From positions 1,612,001-1,676,000 of the forward strand of contig NC_089442.1 in assembly GCF_026210795.1 (NCBI RefSeq): a stretch of 64,000 nucleotides of DNA, read 5' to 3'. Below are positions 37,251-48,060 of the stretch, one piece after another. The notes beneath the pieces are model-generated. The model was not told the origin of the DNA, searched no databases, and saw nothing but the letters and a program-made list of their open reading frames with translations. Each line of letters begins with the position of its first letter. The first letter of the stretch is position 1. The position numbers and the translations under genes were made by a program. This stretch comes from Rhizophagus irregularis (Eukaryota; Glomeromycota; Glomeromycetes; Glomerales; Glomeraceae).

Positions 37251-37934
37251 CAGTACGCTAACGCAAATTAGTACGTACGTGTGTTTTTTTTTGTTCGTAC
37301 GTACATTTACAGCTAATCAATTTTTTAAAACTAGTACGTACGAAAGTTTTAAAATTTTCGTATTAATTTGAGTTTTCGTACAATCGTACGACTTTGCATT
37401 CTTGTATTTTTGTGCAACTTCGAATATTGTTTTCAACAAAATATCTTACTAATTATAAAATTAAATGTTAAATTATAAAATTAAAAAAATTCTTTGAAGA
37501 TAAGCTAATAAATTTTCATTCCTTTAACATATTCAGCTCCACAATAATAAAACTGACCATTAAAATAATAACTAAATTTTATTGGTTTATTTATTAATTT
37601 TTTCAATTCATTATCATATTTTATTTGTTCAAATTCAGGATTTAATAGCTCAAATGGATAATCTTTAACATCGGATATATTATAAATATCCATATTTCCA
37701 ATTATTTTTCTTCTTCAAAGAAGTAAAAAATTAAAAGATATATTTACGATGACAGATTATATTACTCAAATATTGTGTGCAACATATTCATCTCAAAAAT
37801 TTGATCACATGATGCTACAATGTAAAATATTAGTACGAAAAAATCAAAATTTATTTTTAAAGGTCCGTCTGAGTACGGAAAATTAAAATTTTTTTTTTTT
37901 TTGAACGTCCGTACTAATTTGTATTACCGTACAG
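37251..37934. mobile_element. 684-bp inverted-repeat element carrying a small open frame
   Basis: The left end CAGTACGCTAACGCAAATTAGTACG is mirrored at the right end as CTGTACGGTAATACAAATTAGTACG (read inverted), about 20 of 25 bases identical. GTACG motifs are repeated just inside both ends. The middle holds a 62-codon minus-strand frame (listed separately). A short direct CAG lies at each border but the target duplication is unclear. I know no superfamily with these ends. Confidence 0.6.
37505..37693 (-). CDS. Small ORF inside the inverted-repeat element, 62 aa
   Basis: It starts with ATG at 37693. The composition is protein-like (MDIYNISDVKDYPFELLNPE, then Lys/Tyr-rich, ending GAEYVKGMKIY) and not the low-complexity translation expected of A/T filler. 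I do not recognise it. It is too short for a transposase and could be a trapped exon, an accessory protein or the last piece of a decayed one. No clear splice sites extend it. Confidence 0.35.
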   Translation of the reverse strand: MDIYNISDVKDYPFELLNPEFEQIKYDNELKKLINKPIKFSYYFNGQFYYCGAEYVKGMKIY

Positions 37935-38042
37935 TACTAATTTACTATATACTCTAAAAATGTCATTTCATAATAAATAATGTGCGTACTATGCATCTAT
38001 AATAAATAACCAATAATAAATAACCAATAATAAATTAAATAA

Positions 38043-39524
38043 TTATATAGTAATTATTTTGAATACTTCGATTTCTTCTGGAATAAAATTGGTACCTAAA
38101 TATGGATTTAAAACATTACTAATATTCTCATCATAATATCCATGATTATCAAAATATATTTGTTGACCATTCATATAAAGAGTATTGAGAAAATTAAAAC
38201 CATCGTTATAATTTTCGTGTAATGTATAATTATTATTCACGCGACTTATTTTCATATTTTGAATGTCTTTGCTATTTTCGAAAGAAAATATAAAACTTTC
38301 TGTTGTATTATAATATTGCATGATAGTATTTGTGAAACAAAGTGGATTATATCCTCCATAAATTTTTGTTGAGTTTGAATGTTTAACTAATACTAAACAT
38401 TGACCTTGTTCATTACATTTAGTTCGAAATGTATTTATGTTAAGTCCATCCTGACTACTACGATAAATCAGTTCAAATTTGTACTTATTTAATAGATCTT
38501 TTTTACCTTTTCTTTCAATCCAATTAGTAATTATATTGGCAAGTTTTGGTTTTATAAGATTTGATTCGATGATCTTTTTACGTGGAGTCAAATTCATTGT
38601 TTTTGGTTGGACGTTTTTAAAATAGTATTCTTCAATTTCATCATAAATATTAATAGGAATAATAGCTTTATAAGGACGGATCTTATCAAAATATTCAGAA
38701 GAAGAAAATTCTGTAAATCGAATAAGCGGAATAAATTGATTTAAAGTTTTCTTTAATGCTTGATAATTTGAATTACTCCATTTGATTCTATCACTATTTT
38801 TTTTTCCCAAACCAGGGGTTTGTTTAATACCCCATTTAATTAGATAATCCCAAATGACACCTTCTTCGACAGAAAAATCGTCTCGCTTAAGTAAACCATA
38901 GAGAATATTTTTATCTAATGAGCGGAATTTCTTTGAAGTAATAAATGGTTGTGGATTCGCACAAATTGAATCAAGACAATAATCTTGTAGCTTCTTGCAT
39001 TCCGTAAGTTTAAATGCGATGGGAAGTATAAGATCAAAATTTTCTTGAACCCAAGTTGTTTGTTTTTCGATTAAATATTCTTGAACATGGGTGAATAGTT
39101 CTTCAAGGAGTAGTTCATCAGATGCAACTAAAAGATCAAGAATACTTCCAAGTTGATTCGTTAAGTCAAGTTCACCCGTATAAATATATCTTAAAAAAGA
39201 AATATTTTTTTTTTAATTAATAATAATGCAACAATTCATCCAATAGTATTTATATATCAAAGAAATAACTTACTTTAGAACCATTTCAAAAACTGTCGGA
39301 GTAATATTTGGTTTTGTGAACATGATCATATCATTCTGTTTTGTAATCCATCCATTTGAGAGTGCAGCTTTAAAATATGGACAACGAGCACGTAAAATTA
39401 CCGAATGTGCACGAAACTCCTTTATATTTTCGTATTTACCAACGTTAATAATAACATTGAAATCATCGGCATCATTTAATAGAGAAGAAATGTCTCTCAG
39501 AAAATTGGAATGAAAAATCGACAT
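38043..39524 (-). CDS. BTB-BACK-TLDc domain protein (copy E)
   Basis: Exons 39274-39524 and 38043-39189 with an 84-bp intron encode 465 aa, the shortest copy. The start codon at 39524 gives MSIFHSNFLRD, one residue shorter than the usual MTSIF. The junction TGELDLTNQLGSILDLL also lacks one codon. TLDc motifs are KIYGGYNPLCF, TTESFIFSFENSKDIQNMKISRV and EEIEVFKI. A Cys follows the GGYNP loop where paralogues have Gly or Asp. It belongs to the C/D/E cluster and shares its promoter-proximal sequence. Confidence 0.9.
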
Positions 39525-40498
39525 ATTAAAAGTTAAGAACAAATAAATAAATTAAAAATAAGTTATAATAATGGAAGAATTTTTAGTTATGGCTACTTGC
39601 TAGTTCTTTTTAAAGATTTTTTTTGTTTTGTAATATATATATGGTTATTAATTAATGTAATTATTTTTGATTATGTTTTTACAAAAATTGATTATTTCCA
39701 TTTCCAAATAAATGTAACCGAAAATGGTGATTTATCCGCTCTTCAACATAAATCGTTAGATTCATGGTCGATGAATTCCATTGATGAAACTAGTTATGAA
39801 TCTCGATTAATCCTAATTTAGAAATTTTCTTTTTCTTTTTCTTTTTCTTTATTTAACTCCTCAAAAGTCCGGAGAAAAAAAAAAACAACATTATTTAGTT
39901 AATTCATTAAAACTTGTGAAACGTGATGAAACTGACATGTAATTTGGTAGTGGCACAGCTAAGCCTCAACTTTTTTGATTTTGCTTATACGCACTATAAT
40001 TGAATTTTTTTTTTATAGTTTGATTTATTTACACTTTCCTAATTTTTTCTTTATATAAAACATATGTAATTATTTTTTTTACAATTTTATTTAATTATAG
40101 TATCAATTATTATAGAGGATAAGGCCAATAAGTTAGTATAATTTTTTTTAGTTTTTTTTAATAGATATGAATATTTTTGTTAAAAAAAATTAAATATGAG
40201 ATAAAAGTATTGTATTGCTTAATAAAGAGAATATATTAAAAGTTTATGTAAATAAAATGAATATGTTTTCTAATATTTTTTAGATTTTTTGTTAATATTT
40301 TAATTTTTGTACTTAGGAATTTTTTTTTTGAACGAGATAAATGTTATACATGTTACACAGCGATAAAATTAGTAATAACTACTGTGTAGCATATTTATGA
40401 CGTAAAGTAGTCGTAAACAATCAGTGTTTTGTATTGGTGATACAGGAAAATTGGGAACATCCGATCGATTTTTTTCTGAAAAAAAGGTGTTTTTTCTG
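39525..40498. other. Gene-free interval upstream of copy E
   Basis: Positions 39540-39650 match upstream sequence of C and D (AAAAATAAGTT, GTAATATATATATGGTTA). A CTTTTT microsatellite lies at about 39826-39850. No gene seen. Confidence 0.4.
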
Positions 40499-40930
40499 TC
40501 AATACTGTAATAAATTTCCATATAACTTGTAATATATTTCACTTTTAGTCATTTTATCGTATGAACTAGAATATTTATAATTAAATCTGTATTCGGCAGA
40601 TAATTGTTTAAAAACATAATATTTTGAGCAATTTCTTGCAATATTCTTAAATATTTTGTTGTTCTTTTTCTTAAATTCCATGTTCATTGCATAACTTCGT
40701 CATATAATATACATTATAATATACATCCTAATTTATATTATTTTGATTATATAAGATAATGGGGATGAACATTTTTGGATAATCACAAAAAGATACGTCA
40801 ATTATATTCTCACAATAAAAACATTTATAATCATCCTCATTAAAAGAAACAAACTTAATTGGGATAGGACTAGATTTTAATTTTGGAGTCGGGTCAAAAA
40901 AATTTCATCATTTATCTTTACAAGTTCCAT
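40499..40930 (-). pseudogene. Cys-rich kinase N-terminus pseudogene
   Basis: From the ATG at 40930 the minus strand gives MELVKINDEI. After a frameshift it continues PTPKLKSSPIPIKFVSFNED and a Cys pair (CFYCEN), matching the first 50 residues of kinases 1 and 2. After a gap, 40687-40499 holds YDKMTKSEIYYKLYGNLLQ, the counterpart of YDKVYKSEKYCKLCGKSLL with both Cys of the pair replaced by Tyr. The kinase domain is absent. The upstream TATA-like motif of kinase 2 is conserved here (40946-40953). Confidence 0.7.
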
Positions 40931-41298
40931 TTTAGAAAGTCGACATATTTATAGTTTTGAGAATTTCATTGAAAAGTTTTTAGCTCTTTAATCGACAGAA
41001 GATTGATAAAAATTTTATTTAACAGGAAAAAAACCCGATCATCTATATTTGAACAACTATACTAAAAGATAATATAAATACAAACACGAAATATAAATTA
41101 TAAAAAATAAAAAAAAAGAAAACAAACTTGTGACATCAAATGCAAGACTATAAAGATTTATTTTTTATACCGTCCATTAAGTGTCGGAGAAAATCAAATA
41201 AAATAAACGATTCATTTTCAAGTAACAATTGATTCACAACCGTGAGAGTGTATATAATAAAATTATAAATTTCTTCGTCATCTATATTTTTAAAGAAG
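40931..41298. other. Interval upstream of the kinase relic
   Basis: Begins with the conserved GACATATTTATAGTTTT block that also lies upstream of kinase 2, then A/T-rich sequence without a gene. Confidence 0.4.
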
Positions 41299-41518
41299 TT
41301 AGGACACAGAAATATATATAAAAGGGTCAGGTTTGAGTTTGCGTATTTTTAAAAAAAAAAATCATGAAAATCTTTCCTTTTTTAGATAATTTTTGATAAT
41401 ACCAGTCAGAATTTTATTTCCTATTATATAGTAACCGACTGACATTATCATAATTCCGGCCCTGAAAAAATGCGTAGTAAAAAATCACCTGACCCCTATA
41501 TATATTTCTGGGTCCTAA
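41299..41518. mobile_element. MITE-like element, about 220 bp
   Basis: Ends are TTAGGACACAGAAATATATA...GGGTCAGG and, inverted, TTAGGACCCAGAAATATATA...GGGGTCAGG, about 30 bp of nearly identical inverted repeat. The interior carries facing CAGTC/GACTG and CAGAATTT/AATTCCGG stretches. No coding capacity. A target duplication is not clear. Confidence 0.6.
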
Positions 41519-42712
41519 AAAGTTCCCTACAATTCTTAATGAAAGTAATATATTAAGTTTTTGAACATTTATTGTACTGAATTGGTTAAAAATATATACA
41601 TTCGTTTAACAGTTACTTTAGTAAAGCAATACGATAAACAATTTTGAATCCGGAATTCTAGAGCATTCGTGGAATTCCTGGAATACCTTATAAAATTTAT
41701 AATCAAAATTCTATAATTAATACGTAATTCGGTAATTATTTGGATCATGAGTTTTGCACAAATTACCGTGCCAATATATATATATATATATATATCGCAC
41801 GCCTCATGTCAAAAAATTAAGATTCAGATGTAATATAAAAATTTTTGAACCCGTCACGCAGCACAAAATCCTGGTATAAAACTGAATATGTAACAAACGT
41901 TATCGCATACTGTACATATATTGGCTGATATTCATACAATAAGTTGTGTTTGAATGATCATTGGAACTCATTCCTAAACTTCTTTGATGAATTATCTGAA
42001 TCTGACATATAATATTATTCGTAAATAAAAATTTTCGATATTCATACTTTTGTAAAATCTTTTCTCAACACAAATAAATTAAACAAATCTTTTGATCTCA
42101 TGAACTTCTCATGAACTGGATTTTCTTATCGTATTTAATAAATTATAATTCGCAGAAGTGCTAAATTTTGAGCTCCAGAATTTAATTATTATATAATTTA
42201 GAATGATTGTTCACATTCTTCTAATCCTGACCCAAGTTACTGGGTTCTAGCAAATTAATAATTTTTATATTACGTATTTGTGTATTCAGCAGTAAAGTGA
42301 TTTTGTGAAAAAAAAACGCGAAGTTTATGATACATTGTAAAAGCTAAATTTATTTATAAATAAAATAATTGACAAAATAAAGAATAAAATAAAAGCTATG
42401 AATAGTAAAGAATTACAAATAATAAAAAAAAATAATAAAATTTTTTGTAAATTCATACTTAAATTCATCATATTTAATAATTAATGAATAAATTGTTATA
42501 GAATTTGTTCTATAAAGATAATAATATTTTACCTTGATCATTTTTTATGCCTAAGCCACAATTAAAACAGTAATGATTACCTGTATATACTGTACTGTAG
42601 CATATTTAAAAAATATATTTCAACCACAAAATCTCTTTTTTCCTATTTATTTGGATTAAAAAATTTAAATTTATGAAATAAATAATATAAAATAAATGAC
42701 CAAATGAAGCAA
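41519..42712. other. Gene-free interval
   Basis: A/T-rich. A (TA)n microsatellite lies at about 41774-41795. No gene seen before the kinase 2 stop codon. Confidence 0.4.
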
Positions 42713-45129
42713 TCATTTACCATCATTTTCAATGTTTAATTCATTAATCTTTCTCTTTCTCAAAGTTGCAGGCACATTTAATGACCCACTAGGATAAATT
42801 GCATTCGGATGAATCGTTAAAGATAATAATTAATACACACATACTACGATTATTTAATTACAATTTGAATACCTTTCAGCAGACTCTATATCAAATTCCA
42901 GTTCTTTCGAAATGTAAGCTAAAAATTTAAGATGTTCGTTAAAAATATATAATACTTTAAGACAAGTTACACAAAACAAATACCTTGTTCATTGCTGTCA
43001 AATAAAGATGAATTGATAGATGAGCATTTAGAAATAAAATAGCTTAATGGTCTACTTGTATAAATGGCTTTTGAGTGAGGCTTTTTGGCAAACTCAGGAC
43101 CAAGCTTCTTTAAATTTAATAACTCAATTCTTTTTAATTCAGCTTTATCAAATATATCATTGTGTTTTTTTCTGAAGGACCAACTACCAAAGGTATTACG
43201 AATATTTTTCGCCAAGGGTCTTTTTTTGGGGTCAGGATCCCAACAACTTTTCATTAAATCCGCATAACATTCTGGAGTATCTTCTGTAATTTCAGGTCGT
43301 TCTCCATCAAGAATTTTAAAAATCAGTTTATGATCATGTTCAACATTAGCAAAAGGCTTACAGCCTGTTGTTAGTTCCCACATAATCATGCCTATACTAT
43401 AAATATCAGATTCTTTAGAAAATGAAGACCCCTTAAATATTTCTGGTGCGATGTAAGGTATTACTCCATATATTTCATTATTTGACGATGTGCTATTTGC
43501 GGGCTGTGATAATCCTAGGTCTCCAATTAGCCATTGATGTCTTTCTTTAAATTTAAATTTTTCTTTTATTGAGTTATTGTGAAATAAATCATATAATATA
43601 TTTCCACTATGAAAATCTCGATGTATGTAATCAGCTTTATGAATAGTTTCAAGTCTAAAATAATATAAATGAATTAGAAATTATAAATAAGCATTATAAA
43701 ATATATATTAATATAAATACCCTTCTGAAATTTGCCATAAAATAATTAATTTATCTTTATTCCACTTAATATTTACAAAACTCTTTTGTAACCAGTTATG
43801 TAAATCTCCTCCCGATGCATATTGCATAACTAACATATATTCACCTAATTTGGGATCTTTCGTAACGCCATGAGTTCTAATAATATGATGTTTAATTTCA
43901 TAACAATATTGATTTGATTTTAACTAAAAAGTTTTAAATAACAAGGGTTAAATTAAATTATTTTTATACTATAATACGAATATTTAAATAATTACTACCT
44001 CATTTAAGAAATATCTGCTGGTATCTTGTGAATTTTTGAATTTTTTTAAAATTACACTTTGCCGATCTAAAGTTCCACGGTATATAATGCCAAATCCTCC
44101 TCTTGCTATTTCTTTTACATCCGTAAATTGAGGATATGATATCCATTCTATCAACTTTTCTGATTGAGCATTCTTATAGTTTTGACACAGAGAACGAATA
44201 GTTGAATTTATTTCCAATGGAATATAATATTCACTACTTTTTATTTTGTCTGCAAACTCATCTGCTTTAAAATTATTGTATGATTCAGGTAATATATTAG
44301 CAAGAAAATCATCTAATTCACTATTTCCACTCAAAATATTTAAATTATCAATAATATATGATACTCTTTGGCATTTTCTACATTGAGATCGAGTTGTCAA
44401 TCCAAAAATAATATTTGTTGTTAAACAGTATCTACATCCAATATAAAATATAAAACATCCACCGCAATACTTTTGACAGTCTGATGTAATTTTTAATTCT
44501 TTTCCACAACCATCACAATGAGGTTTATTGTGCCACCATGGTAAATAAATAATTGGAATAAGTTTTTTAGTAAAGGTTGATTCTATATTTCCATAAGTGA
44601 TCAAATAACAATATGAACATAATCTGACTTTATGTTTAATAGAAGAGTCTGTTCCTTGATATAAAGATTTCCCACATAGCTTACAATATTTTTCACTTTC
44701 CACCACATTAACTTTTAAAATGTCGTATAAATTACGTTCAAAAATCGAAGAAAAACCAAATCCGGATATACTAAAATGATTCGTAGGTATTTGTTTAAAC
44801 CATAATATTTCTAAGCAATTTTTGCAGCAACCTTGAATATTTTGCGGTTCTTTTGTCCTAATTATTTCGTGTTCACTACATTTTAAGTTCCTTGTGAATA
44901 TATATACATCCAAATAAATATTATTATCAGTTATATTGGTTAGATAATTCGATAAGCATTTTTTACAATATCTTTGATAACAATAATGCGTCAGAACGTA
45001 ATACTCTCCACAATTAAAACATTTTGTATCATTATTATTAAAAGAAATAAAATTAATTGGTATAGGATTAGATTTTAGTTTTGGCGTTGGATCAAAAGAA
45101 TTTTCATCATTCGTATTTGTAAGTTCCAT
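42713..45129 (-). CDS. Cys-rich TKL-like protein kinase (kinase 2)
   Basis: Five exons, 43999-45129, 43721-43923, 42984-43654, 42873-42918 and 42713-42788, all GT-AG, sum to 2127 nt and encode 708 aa. The N-terminal 270 residues have Cys pairs (CFNCGEYY, YCKKC, CCKNC, YCKLCGKS, CSYC, CDGCGKEL, YCGGC, GCRYC, QCRKC), probably several zinc ribbons. The kinase domain runs from about 335: ARGGFGIIY glycine loop, VILKKF lysine, YIHRDFHSGN catalytic loop, DLG metal-binding motif, YIAPEIFKGSSFS, MIMWELTTG, CWDPDPKKRP. All catalytic residues are present, with DLG for DFG as is common in this family. The tail ends RKRKINELNIEND, a possible nuclear localisation signal. The gene is the intact partner of kinase 1, with introns at the same positions. 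Confidence 0.9.
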
Positions 45130-45522
45130 CTTATTATTTTATAGGCAATTATAAAAAATTTGACATATTTATAGTTTTAACCATAATCAGTTTAGAAAAT
45201 TAGAATTTTCTGTTGATCAACTAGAAATGGATAATTACATTTTCTAAGAATGGTTGCACGGAATTTATAATCGAAGAAATAAACCGGTATCATCCATATT
45301 GATTTTAATAAAAAGTAAATTAAAAATACAAACAATAAAGAAAAACGGTAAATTAGAACTTTCGAATTCTAGAGCACTCCGAAAATTCTAAGAATGTAAG
45401 TTCTATTTTATTATTTTATATGCAATTATAGGAAACTCGATAGTTTTGTCAAGTTCCATAATCAGTTTGGAAAAATAGAATTTTCTGTTGATCAACTAGA
45501 AATTGATAATAAGAATGGTTAC
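45120..45522. repeat. Direct duplication in the kinase 2 upstream region
   Basis: Positions 45120-45255 and 45393-45522 are similar direct copies. Shared pieces are AAGTTC(C/T)AT, TTATTATTTTATA.GCAATTATA, ATAATCAGTTT.GAAAA, AGAATTTTCTGTTGATCAAC and AAGAATGGTT. The nearer copy overlaps the start codon and TATA region. TGATCAACTAG occurs once per copy and also upstream of kinase 1. Confidence 0.75.
45166..45173 (-). promoter_or_regulatory. TATA-like box upstream of kinase 2
   Basis: TATAAATA on the minus strand, 37-44 bases upstream of the start codon at 45129. The surrounding block (AAACTATAAATATGTC) recurs 16-23 bases upstream of the start of the kinase relic at 40930, so it has been kept in two copies. 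Confidence 0.5.
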
Positions 45523-45646
45523 ACAATCGTAGTGCTTTTCGAATTATGGATCATGAGATTTACATCATAAAATCAGCCTATCACAAAATAAGCTCCTTAA
45601 AATTAAGGATAACTTAATAAATAATTCAGTGTCGGCACATGACAAG

Positions 45647-45986
45647 GTCATATGGCCCCAACCACCCTAGCGTCGCCTGCAAAATATGGTAGCCGGTTCT
45701 AATTTGCCGGGTTACATATATTATTGAGAGGTGATAAATAATACGTGACATTTAGTACTTTACGTATAAAAAATTTTTTAAGTCCTCAGAATAATTATAA
45801 AATTAAAGAAACGTTAGGGTGTGACATTATGTGACGAATTCCTAACCCTTAATCCCCTTACCCTAATCCTAGTCCTAATCCCCTTACCCTAATCCCAACC
45901 CTAATCCTAACCCTAACACTAAAGAACCGGCAAAATAATCCGGCTACCATTTTTTGGAGGCGACGCTATGGTCGTCATATGGCCCC
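45647..45986. mobile_element. Inverted-repeat element with internal telomere-like repeats
   Basis: Left end TAGCGTCGCCTGCAAAATATGGTAGCCGG (45669-45696) is inverted at the right end as TAGCGTCGCCTCCAAAAAATGGTAGCCGG. Both are followed inward by TTGCCGG blocks. Identical 13-base direct repeats GTCATATGGCCCC lie outside (45647-45659 and 45974-45986). The centre (45843-45918) is a degenerate run of CCCTAA, CCCTAATCC and CCCTTACC units resembling fungal telomere repeats. No coding capacity. Confidence 0.7.
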
Positions 45987-47496
45987 GAAAATATTATCTT
46001 TGTCATATGTCTATAATGGCATAACTAAAAAATGATTTTTTTTTTTTAATATATTTAGTTAAATTGACTTCGTAAAAAAAAATGTAAAATAAAATTTTTT
46101 TATTTTATATCTGAACCTATTTTATATTACATCTTAAAACTGCTGCTGAATGATAATTTTTCTGAATATATTGGTTGAAAACATTGAAAATCTTTATCTG
46201 GGTGCGTCTTCCACTGCTGCAATTTCTAAGAGGTCACCATTTTTGGAGTCAACAACTAGTAATTAACAGCTGCAACGAAAGTTCTTTTTTATTAAATAAA
46301 ATTCAAATATATGAATATGTTTACACTTGCTGCTAATAAGACAATATTCTAATTACATTATTGAAACGTTCCCTTATAGTGAACCAATAAATTTTTAATT
46401 ATGAATTTAGAAAAAATAAATTAATACTTTTTTTTTATTAAATATCTTACAAGATTTCCATATTCTTTTTTTAACATTATTATAGTTTCTGTAATTAAGT
46501 ATTTGTTTTAAATAAATATATTGCGATACATGTGGGATTTAAAGGACGGAACTGTGGCGAGCCGCGAGCTAAAAATCGGTAAAATAGATAGAAATAAATA
46601 AAATAAATAACTTATTATAAACGCAAAATTTATATAATTAATCGATTAAGGTTTTTTCGGTCGATTCCATGTAGTTACTCTTCAACTATTAGTTATTATA
46701 AAATATAAATCGTTACTAATCTACCGTATCACAGAAAGTTTGTACAACTAGAAGTCAGGCATTTGTAAATTTAAATATTGAGAGCATCATTATTTTCTTG
46801 ATCAATTACAAATATTTTAACTAACTTTGCACTATGTTCAGGTCTGGTTATTTTACTTCATTTGTCTTAATGCCTAAATCTATATTTTAAATACATTTTT
46901 TTCAGTAGTATTTTAATAAACTCTATTATTCAAATTACTTCGTATAACTAATTATAATATTTTTTGAACAAATTTATAATCTAATATTATAAATATTGTA
47001 TATCATCCTATCCCGTTATTCAAATTCTTTTTTGCAGTGTTACTATATTGTTAACTTGTTATTTTCAATTTATCTATTTATTTTATTATTATTGATAAAT
47101 TTATCTGACGCGTTATCTAAATGGATGGATGTGGATTGCACTTTTATAATTTCTGTATTATATAAATTTAATTTCTCTCGTAAAGTGATAAATTTGGATA
47201 CAATAGTTTATATGACTGAATATTACATAATCGTAAATAGCCGCAAATTCTGATTTTTTAAACTTACATCTATAGTCAGACCGATATCCTATGTACCAAT
47301 ACTTGCCTGTACCCGATAAATTTTCTGTCCCGTTTCATAATTAATAAAAACCTCATTATGCCGATATTATATATAGTTTCACGATGTAACAATTGTAAAA
47401 TGTATCGATACTTTAGTTACACTGATATTAATTCGGGCAAACACTATAAATTTGGCCAGAGTTAACATGAAGGTTTCCATCCAAATCACATGACAT
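45987..47496. other. Gene-free interval
   Basis: A/T-rich. A small patch at 46545-46570 (CGGAACTGTGGCGAGCCGCGAG) has mixed composition but no frame. An open plus-strand frame at 46996-47253 is hydrophobic low-complexity sequence and is not accepted as a gene. Confidence 0.35.
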
Positions 47497-47497
47497 T

Positions 47498-47640
47498 TTA
47501 ATCTGGAGTTTGCATAATGCTGGCAAGAATTGGATTTTGGCCCGCATTATGATTCATTGGTGACCTATATGTAAACGGAACATAAGTAAAGTCTTGATAT
47601 ATCTGAGTTGGAACCTGGAACGGATTATCATAATCTATAT
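47498..47640 (-). pseudogene. Orphan coding tail of unknown protein
   Basis: The minus strand reads DNPFQVPTQIYQDFTY, PFTYRSPMNHNAGQNP, ILASIMQTPD-stop. The composition is protein-like with balanced codons, unlike nearby filler. A possible acceptor (TATATAG) lies just upstream, near 47638. Further upstream the frame enters a transposon end. I think this is the last exon of a gene cut by the insertion, family unknown. Confidence 0.4.
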
Positions 47641-47652
47641 AAATTAATTTAC

Positions 47653-47739
47653 CCTCGATATAACGGATTTTTCGATATAACAGATTTTTGACAAATTTTA
47701 CTAATGGAACGGATGGTTCCATTATATCGAATTTCACTG
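47653..47739 (-). mobile_element. Solo end of a pogo/Tigger-like transposon
   Basis: On the minus strand the block begins CAGTGAAATTCGATATAATGG and contains two more TTATATCGA motifs. CAGTG followed by TCGATATAA is typical of pogo/Tigger-type inverted repeats. No partner end was found within the window and no transposase frame is present, so it is a fragment. Confidence 0.4.
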
Positions 47740-48060
47740 TGTACATGATGATGAAGCAAACAAAATCATGCTTTCACTGATATATAATTTCCATAGTAAA
47801 ACTAAAGAGTTTAATGTAAACTATAATAAATATAAATAGAGTATAAACGGAAGAGTATTACAAAATTAAAGAAAGAAGAAGAGGAACCAAAGAAACCAAA
47901 ACTTATCTACGTTCAATTGAATTGTAATACTATATAATAAGTTTAAAATAAACTTATACTATTATGCTTTACCACAAATCACTCTATTTAAATAAATAAA
48001 TTTTTATTGAAATTTGGTTATTTTAATACATTAAAAAACATTCTATACTTATAAATATCA

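Noticed and set aside
39316-39513. Open plus-strand frames antisense to BTB exons
   Set aside because: They mirror conserved BTB exon 1 or BACK codons in the paralogues and are shadows of the minus-strand genes.
45843-45918. Chromosome end (telomere) from CCCTAA-like repeats
   Set aside because: The repeats are degenerate, short and flanked on both sides by inverted repeats and ordinary sequence, so they are internal to an element.
46996-47253. 85-codon hydrophobic plus-strand frame
   Set aside because: Does not start with ATG; Leu/Ile/Tyr composition matches translated A/T sequence. No signal or domain pattern beyond that.
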